A program made the position numbers and the translations under genes. A stretch of DNA of 32,708 bases from an uncultured Photobacterium sp. (GTDB lineage: Bacteria > Pseudomonadota > Gammaproteobacteria > Enterobacterales > Vibrionaceae), in assembly GCA_947039005.1 (NCBI GenBank), contig CAMQXY010000030.1, forward strand, positions 1 through 32,708, given 5' to 3'. Shown piece after piece: positions 28,990 to 32,708 of the stretch. Position 1 is the stretch's first letter, and the number at the start of each line of letters is the position of its first letter. A model generated the notes under the pieces. It made no database searches, was not told where the DNA came from, and saw only the letters and a list, made by a program, of their open reading frames with translations.

Positions 28990-29970
28990 ATGTACCCTTC
29001 TACCCGTTTCTCTGTCGCCCCCATGCTGGATTGGACTGACCGTCATTGCCGTTATTTCCATCGTTTAATGAGTAAAGAAGCATTGTTGTATACCGAAATG
29101 GTAACGACTGGCGCAATTATTCACGGCAAAGGTGATTTCTTAGCATATAACGAAGAAGAGCACCCATTAGCATTACAGCTGGGGGGCTCAAATCCAGTTG
29201 ATCTTGCGCGTTGTGCTAAGTTAGCTGCTGAGCGTGGTTATGATGAGATTAATTTAAACGTGGGGTGTCCATCAGATCGCGTCCAAAATGGTAAGTTTGG
29301 TGCTTGCTTAATGGGTGAAGCTGAGCTGGTGGCACAATGTGTAGCGGCAATGCGTGAAGTTGCTGATATTCCGGTTACCGTTAAAACGCGTATTGGTATT
29401 GATGAACAAGATTCGTATGAATTTTTAACCCACTTTGTTGATACCGTATCAACAAAAGGTGGTTGTGATAATTTTATTATTCACGCCCGTAAAGCATGGC
29501 TAAAAGGCTTGAGCCCGAAAGAAAACCGTGAAATTCCACCGTTGGATTACCCACGCGTATACCAATTAAAGCAAGATTTTCCTCAGTTAACCATGGCGAT
29601 CAATGGTGGCATTAAAACCTTTGAAGAAATGGAACAACATCTGCAACATTTAGATGGTGTAATGGTGGGTCGTGAAGCTTACCAAAGCCCATATTTAATG
29701 GCAGAAGTCGATCAACGTTTATTTGGTAGTGATCGTCCGATTATGAAACGTCGTGAAGTCGTTGAGGCAATGTATCCATATATTGAGCGTCAGTTAGCTA
29801 ACGGATCATACTTAGGCCATATTACACGTCATATGTTGGGTTTATTCCAAAGTATGCCTGGTGCACGTCAATGGCGTCGTTATATCAGTGAAAATGCCCA
29901 TAAACCGGGTGCTGGAATTGAAGTTGTGCAACAAGCATTAGCTAAAATTCCTGCCGAGTTGGATGTATAA
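28990..29970 (+). CDS. dusA: tRNA-dihydrouridine synthase A
   Basis: DusA reduces U20 and U20a in the tRNA D-loop with FMN and NADPH. The product from this start has 326 residues, with the DusA beginning [31 protein letters not shown], the catalytic-cysteine segment [20 protein letters not shown], and the NGGIK and [10 protein letters not shown] phosphate-binding segments. ATG 28990 has AAAGGA 10 bases upstream; an in-frame ATG at 28921 would add 23 residues rich in Cys with no family match and no Shine-Dalgarno. The leader contains the GGGACAG repeat. The order zur, dusA, pspG matches E. coli apart from the zur orientation. Confidence 0.96.
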   Translation: MYPSTRFSVAPMLDWTDRHCRYFHRLMSKEALLYTEMVTTGAIIHGKGDFLAYNEEEHPLALQLGGSNPVDLARCAKLAAERGYDEINLNVGCPSDRVQNGKFGACLMGEAELVAQCVAAMREVADIPVTVKTRIGIDEQDSYEFLTHFVDTVSTKGGCDNFIIHARKAWLKGLSPKENREIPPLDYPRVYQLKQDFPQLTMAINGGIKTFEEMEQHLQHLDGVMVGREAYQSPYLMAEVDQRLFGSDRPIMKRREVVEAMYPYIERQLANGSYLGHITRHMLGLFQSMPGARQWRRYISENAHKPGAGIEVVQQALAKIPAELDV

Positions 29971-30044
29971 CAAGATTGCTAATTTAATTGATTGATGTGG
30001 TGAATTTTACTGAGTGTTAGGTGAAATTAACCAATAAATAGTAA

Positions 30045-30075
30045 ACGCCAATTCTTTATTGAGTTGGCTTTTTTT
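30045..30075 (+). terminator. intrinsic terminator after dusA
   Basis: GCCAATTC (30047-30054) pairs with GAGTTGGC (30061-30068) with one G-T wobble and a 6-base loop, then seven T residues. Confidence 0.85.
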
Positions 30076-30113
30076 ATGCCTATGAAAAATAAAACAAAAT
30101 AATTAACTTAGAG

Positions 30114-30130
30114 TTGGCGTGAATTGTGCA
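30114..30130 (+). promoter_or_regulatory. sigma-54 promoter of pspG
   Basis: TTGGCGTGAATTGTGCA contains the invariant GG (30116-30117), ten bases, then GC (30128-30129), the -24/-12 pattern of sigma-54 promoters. Transcription would start near 30140, about 60 bases before pspG. In E. coli pspG is transcribed by sigma-54 under PspF, so the PspF site should lie upstream, in or before 30000-30090; I could not pick it out by eye. Confidence 0.75.
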
Positions 30131-30201
30131 GTATTGTAGGTGATAATAAATTTGATACTGCGGCTTCATGTGGATGGTGCAGTAAGATAAAAGGATAATC
30201 T

Positions 30202-30444
30202 ATGTTTGAGTTTCTGTTTTTAGTCGCTTTTACATTGGTGCTGATATTTACTGGCGTCAGTCTGATTGGAGTATTGATCGCGGTTGCCGCGGGATTTGCG
30301 GTAATGGCTGTTGTTGGGATGTTGGGATTGGTATTTAAATTATTACCGTGGATCATTGTTATAGCATTAGGTATTTGGTTCTTCCGTGAGCGTAATGCAG
30401 ATAAACAGCATCAAGAGCGGATGTCTCGTCATCGTCGCGATTAA
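30202..30444 (+). CDS. pspG: envelope stress (phage shock) protein PspG
   Basis: PspG is a small inner-membrane protein of the phage-shock response to loss of membrane integrity. The 80-residue product has two or three hydrophobic segments (about 3-22, 24-44 and 47-63), the conserved TGVSLIGVL and GMLGLVFKLLPW patterns of the family, and a basic, hydrophilic C-terminus (RERNADKQHQERMSRHRRD). It stands alone after dusA, as in E. coli, away from any pspABC genes. AAGGAT precedes the ATG. The sigma-54 promoter upstream ties it to the PspF regulon. Confidence 0.92.
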   Translation: MFEFLFLVAFTLVLIFTGVSLIGVLIAVAAGFAVMAVVGMLGLVFKLLPWIIVIALGIWFFRERNADKQHQERMSRHRRD

Positions 30445-30445
30445 C

Positions 30446-30478
30446 TGCGATTGATTGCGATTGATTGCGATTGATTGC
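30446..30478 (+). repeat. 10-bp tandem repeat after pspG
   Basis: TGCGATTGAT occurs three times in tandem (30446-30475), followed by a partial TGC. It begins one base after the pspG stop; a degenerate related unit (CGCGATTAAC) is the last coding stretch of pspG. Confidence 0.9.
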
Positions 30479-30551
30479 AGAGTTTTTATACGGCATCTGA
30501 TATAATTTTGTGTGATCAATTACATAAAATGATAAAGAGCGGAGACTCGGC

Positions 30552-31178
30552 ATGAAAAAAGTGGTGCTTTCAGTTGCAGCAGCAATGACGCTAGCGGCAG
30601 CTCTTCCTGCCCAGGCTGATACCTTATTAGGTATTAAAGTGGGTGCGGATGCATGGTTTACAAATGCAAAGGTAGACAATCATAAAAGTGATGATGTTTC
30701 TCAATCTTACTACGCATCATTTGAGCATTTTATACCGTTAGTACCAAATGTAATGGTACGTTATAACAATGTAAATACGGGTGATGTGGAGTTTGGGCAA
30801 AGTGACTTTACAGCCTACTATGAAATTCTTGATAATGATTTAGTGTCATTAGATCTTGGTGTGACCATGACTAAATTTGGCGCAGTTAGCATCCATCAAG
30901 GTGATAGTTTTAATGATTGGCAACCAACTATTTATGGTAGTGCTGAACTGGGTATTCCAGCAACACCACTAACCGTTTTTGCTCAAGCAAATGCGGGTAA
31001 ATATGATGGTACACGTTTGTTTGATGGTCAAGCGGGTGTGAAATACACATTAGGTTTGGCTTTAGCTGATCTTAATTTACGTGCGGGTTACCGTATGATG
31101 GATTACGACTTCAAAAAATCAACGACAGGTGATGTTGAACTGAATGGTTGGTTTGCTGGTGTAGAAGTTGATTTTTAA
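30552..31178 (+). CDS. TIGR04219-type outer-membrane beta-barrel protein
   Basis: The 208-residue product has a signal peptide cut after LPAQA (residue 22) and then the beginning DTLLGIKVGADAWF, a stretch I associate with the TIGR04219 outer-membrane family of Vibrio and Shewanella. Alternating strands continue to the end, which closes ELNGWFAGVEVDF with a C-terminal Phe, the usual BAM signal. Function is unknown for the family. GGAG stands 8 bases before the ATG. It is followed by a terminator and appears monocistronic. Confidence 0.85.
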   Translation: MKKVVLSVAAAMTLAAALPAQADTLLGIKVGADAWFTNAKVDNHKSDDVSQSYYASFEHFIPLVPNVMVRYNNVNTGDVEFGQSDFTAYYEILDNDLVSLDLGVTMTKFGAVSIHQGDSFNDWQPTIYGSAELGIPATPLTVFAQANAGKYDGTRLFDGQAGVKYTLGLALADLNLRAGYRMMDYDFKKSTTGDVELNGWFAGVEVDF

Positions 31179-31211
31179 TTAACCTTTAGCCGTATTCTGT
31201 GATCCAGTTAT

Positions 31212-31239
31212 AAAACCACGATTATTTCGTGGTTTTTTT
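31212..31239 (+). terminator. intrinsic terminator after the outer-membrane protein gene
   Basis: AAACCACGA (31213-31221) pairs with TCGTGGTTT (31227-31235) around TTATT, followed by T residues. Confidence 0.88.
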
Positions 31240-31331
31240 ATTGGCGAAAATTGAGTTTGTGTACCATTTTTAAAGGTAATCAAACTGATTGTGTTAATGA
31301 TGCACAATGTCAGAATTCGGGGGAGTAAGTG

Positions 31332-31562
31332 ATGACGTTAACTGAATTGAAACACCTATATGCTCACCAAGATCTTGTTGAAGCCGTGATCGAACCATCG
31401 ATTAATAGCGGTTATATTGTTGAATTTCGTCATCGTCGTGGTGGCTTAGTCCCATTAACTGATATTGGTGGTAGTGAGCAGTGCTATGGTGATGTTGACA
31501 GTGCCACTCAACAAGCATTTGAAGTTGGTTTTCAACAGGTTAGAATTGCTGACGAATATTAA
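31332..31562 (+). CDS. uncharacterised 76-residue protein
   Basis: I do not recognise this protein's family with certainty. It begins MTLTELKHLYAHQDLVEAVI, has a beta-rich centre (SGYIVEFRHRRGGLVPLTD), an acidic region and ends in EVGFQQVRIADEY. No signal peptide, transmembrane segment or cysteine pair is evident. GGGGGAG (31319-31325) gives ATG 31332 an excellent ribosome-binding site; a GTG at 31329 is in frame but less likely. Codon use matches its neighbours and a terminator follows, so it is a real monocistronic gene. The layout (helix, beta pair, helix) suggests a small cytosolic protein. Confidence 0.75.
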   Translation: MTLTELKHLYAHQDLVEAVIEPSINSGYIVEFRHRRGGLVPLTDIGGSEQCYGDVDSATQQAFEVGFQQVRIADEY

Positions 31563-31585
31563 ATCCTACTTATTTCCTCTGATCT

Positions 31586-31621
31586 AAAAACCAAATAGCG
31601 TTGTCGTTATTTGGTTTTTTT
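31586..31621 (+). terminator. intrinsic terminator after the 76-residue ORF
   Basis: AAAAACCAAATA (31586-31597) pairs with TATTTGGTTTTT (31608-31619) around a 10-base loop, with the T run continuing to 31621. Confidence 0.85.
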
Positions 31622-31728
31622 GTACGATTAACCTTTCAAATGGTTATAAAACATTCTTATCTATTCTTTCTTGTTATTAGCTTAAATGGCTACTCTAACG
31701 TAAAGCAATGAATAGGGATCGTCGTGCT

Positions 31729-32708
31729 ATGTCAATCAATCAACTATCAGCTTTAGCTAGCCCGCTTAATGATCAACAAATAGATCAACTCAAGTTAGCT
31801 GCAGCGGAATCATCACCACAACAACTGGCTTGGATCAGTGGCTATTTTTGGGGGTTGAGCCAATCTCAATCACCAACAACGGCATCAGCCCCTACGTCAA
31901 ATGTACTGACCGCGGCAAAACCTGCGGGTAAATTGACCATTATTTATGCTTCACAAACAGGTAACGCAAAAGGGGTTGCTGAGGCATTACAACAACAAGC
32001 TCAAGCGCAAGATATTGCGGTTAATCTGGTTTCTGCTGGTGACTTTAAAGGTAAAAATCTCAGTAAAGAAACTCATGTCATCATTGTCGCTTCAACACAT
32101 GGAGAAGGTGAAGCCCCCGATGATGCGATTGAATTACACCAGTTTTTACAGTCAAAGAAAGCCCCTCAATTATCGAATTTACACTATGCCGTGATTGGGT
32201 TGGGGGATTCTAGTTATGAGTTTTTTTGTCAAACCGCAAAAGATTTTGATCGCTACTTAACAAAATTGGGCGCGAAACCGATGCTTGATCGTCTTGATTG
32301 TGATGTTGATTATGATGTCGCTGCAGCTGAATGGCAGCTACAAGTCTTAGCAAAAACTCAGCAGACGTTATCAACGGGTGAAGCTGAAGTAGTGCAGTTA
32401 CCTGTGGGGCAACATCAAGTAGCTGCCACGGTTTATAATAAACAGCATCCTTTTAGTGCCAGTTTATCGGTTAGTCAAAAAATTACTGGTCGTGGTTCCG
32501 ATAAAGATGTGCGCCATATTGAAATTGATTTAGAAGATTCAGGGTTAACGTATCAACCAGGTGATGCGTTGGGAGTGTGGTATGACAATGATCCGCAATT
32601 AGTCGATGCCATATTAGCGAAACTTAGCTTAGATGCTGAGATCTCGGTTGAAGTCGATGGCACAGCTTTAAGCTTACGTGATGCTTTAATCAGTAAATAC
32701 GAAATTAC
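31729..32708 (+). CDS. cysJ: sulfite reductase flavoprotein alpha subunit CysJ (5' part)
   Basis: CysJ passes electrons from NADPH through FAD and FMN to the CysI haemoprotein, which reduces sulfite to sulfide for cysteine synthesis. About 326 of roughly 600 residues are visible before the window ends. The flavodoxin-like FMN domain has [17 protein letters not shown] near residue 72, [12 protein letters not shown] and [12 protein letters not shown]; the start of the FAD domain shows [18 protein letters not shown] and [10 protein letters not shown]. The N-terminal [11 protein letters not shown] matches CysJ. ATG 31729 is chosen over 31708 because AGGGA stands 10 bases upstream and the product then aligns with CysJ. 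cysI and cysH would be expected to follow. Confidence 0.96.
   Translation, partial: MSINQLSALASPLNDQQIDQLKLAAAESSPQQLAWISGYFWGLSQSQSPTTASAPTSNVLTAAKPAGKLTIIYASQTGNAKGVAEALQQQAQAQDIAVNLVSAGDFKGKNLSKETHVIIVASTHGEGEAPDDAIELHQFLQSKKAPQLSNLHYAVIGLGDSSYEFFCQTAKDFDRYLTKLGAKPMLDRLDCDVDYDVAAAEWQLQVLAKTQQTLSTGEAEVVQLPVGQHQVAATVYNKQHPFSASLSVSQKITGRGSDKDVRHIEIDLEDSGLTYQPGDALGVWYDNDPQLVDAILAKLSLDAEISVEVDGTALSLRDALISKYEI

Noticed and set aside
31946..32194. 82-codon + strand frame inside cysJ
   Set aside because: It is an out-of-frame shadow of the conserved flavodoxin domain.

Overview
The window is a stretch of gammaproteobacterial chromosome, most likely from the Vibrionaceae and probably Photobacterium. 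The evidence is the gene order (queG, tsaE-amiB-mutL-miaA-hfq-hflX-hflK-hflC, purA, motX, nsrR-rnr-rlmB, rpsF-priB-rpsR-rplI, dnaB-alr, pgi, zur/dusA/pspG, cysJ). The sodium-flagellum gene motX lies just after purA, and hmp stands divergent from nsrR. The genus is inference; the family is well supported. Nearly all genes are housekeeping genes on the + strand. I see no prophage, CRISPR array, integron or complete insertion sequence.

Layout. 1-770 has no gene: a possible tRNA-Gly relic at the left edge, an AT-rich stretch, then a cluster of DnaA boxes at 469-758. Escherichia coli carries its DnaA-titrating locus datA at this syntenic position, between the glyVXY tRNAs and queG. 772-1905 is queG on the - strand. 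1906-2324 is the place where nnr (yjeF) normally stands; only a decayed 3' end of nnr remains. 2325-11528 is a compact superoperon: tRNA t6A synthesis (tsaE), cell-wall amidase (amiB), mismatch repair (mutL), tRNA i6A synthesis (miaA), RNA chaperone (hfq), ribosome-rescue GTPase (hflX) and the HflKC regulators of FtsH. A strong terminator separates it from yjeT. purA and motX follow, motX with its own sigma-28-like promoter.

14020-19341 holds the nitric-oxide module: hmp and nsrR diverge around two NsrR-like palindromes, and nsrR is followed by rnr and rlmB as in enterobacteria, with a pair of mutually exclusive hairpins before rnr. 19457-21061 is the rpsF-priB-rpsR-rplI ribosomal operon with a leader resembling the S6:S18 autoregulatory motif. 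Next come a DUF481 outer-membrane protein gene (-), dnaB, alr, yjbQ (-), pgi, a cold-shock protein gene (-) and zur (-).

27945-28989 is a gene-poor kilobase between zur and dusA and is the least ordinary part. It holds a compact promoter/27-codon ORF/terminator unit that looks like a small-protein or dual-function small-RNA gene, a second small reading frame broken by a stop, another terminator, and a REP/REPIN-like inverted repeat built from GGGACAG motifs in the dusA leader. After dusA come pspG (with a sigma-54 promoter), a TIGR04219-type outer-membrane protein, an uncharacterised 76-residue protein and the first half of cysJ, cut by the window edge.
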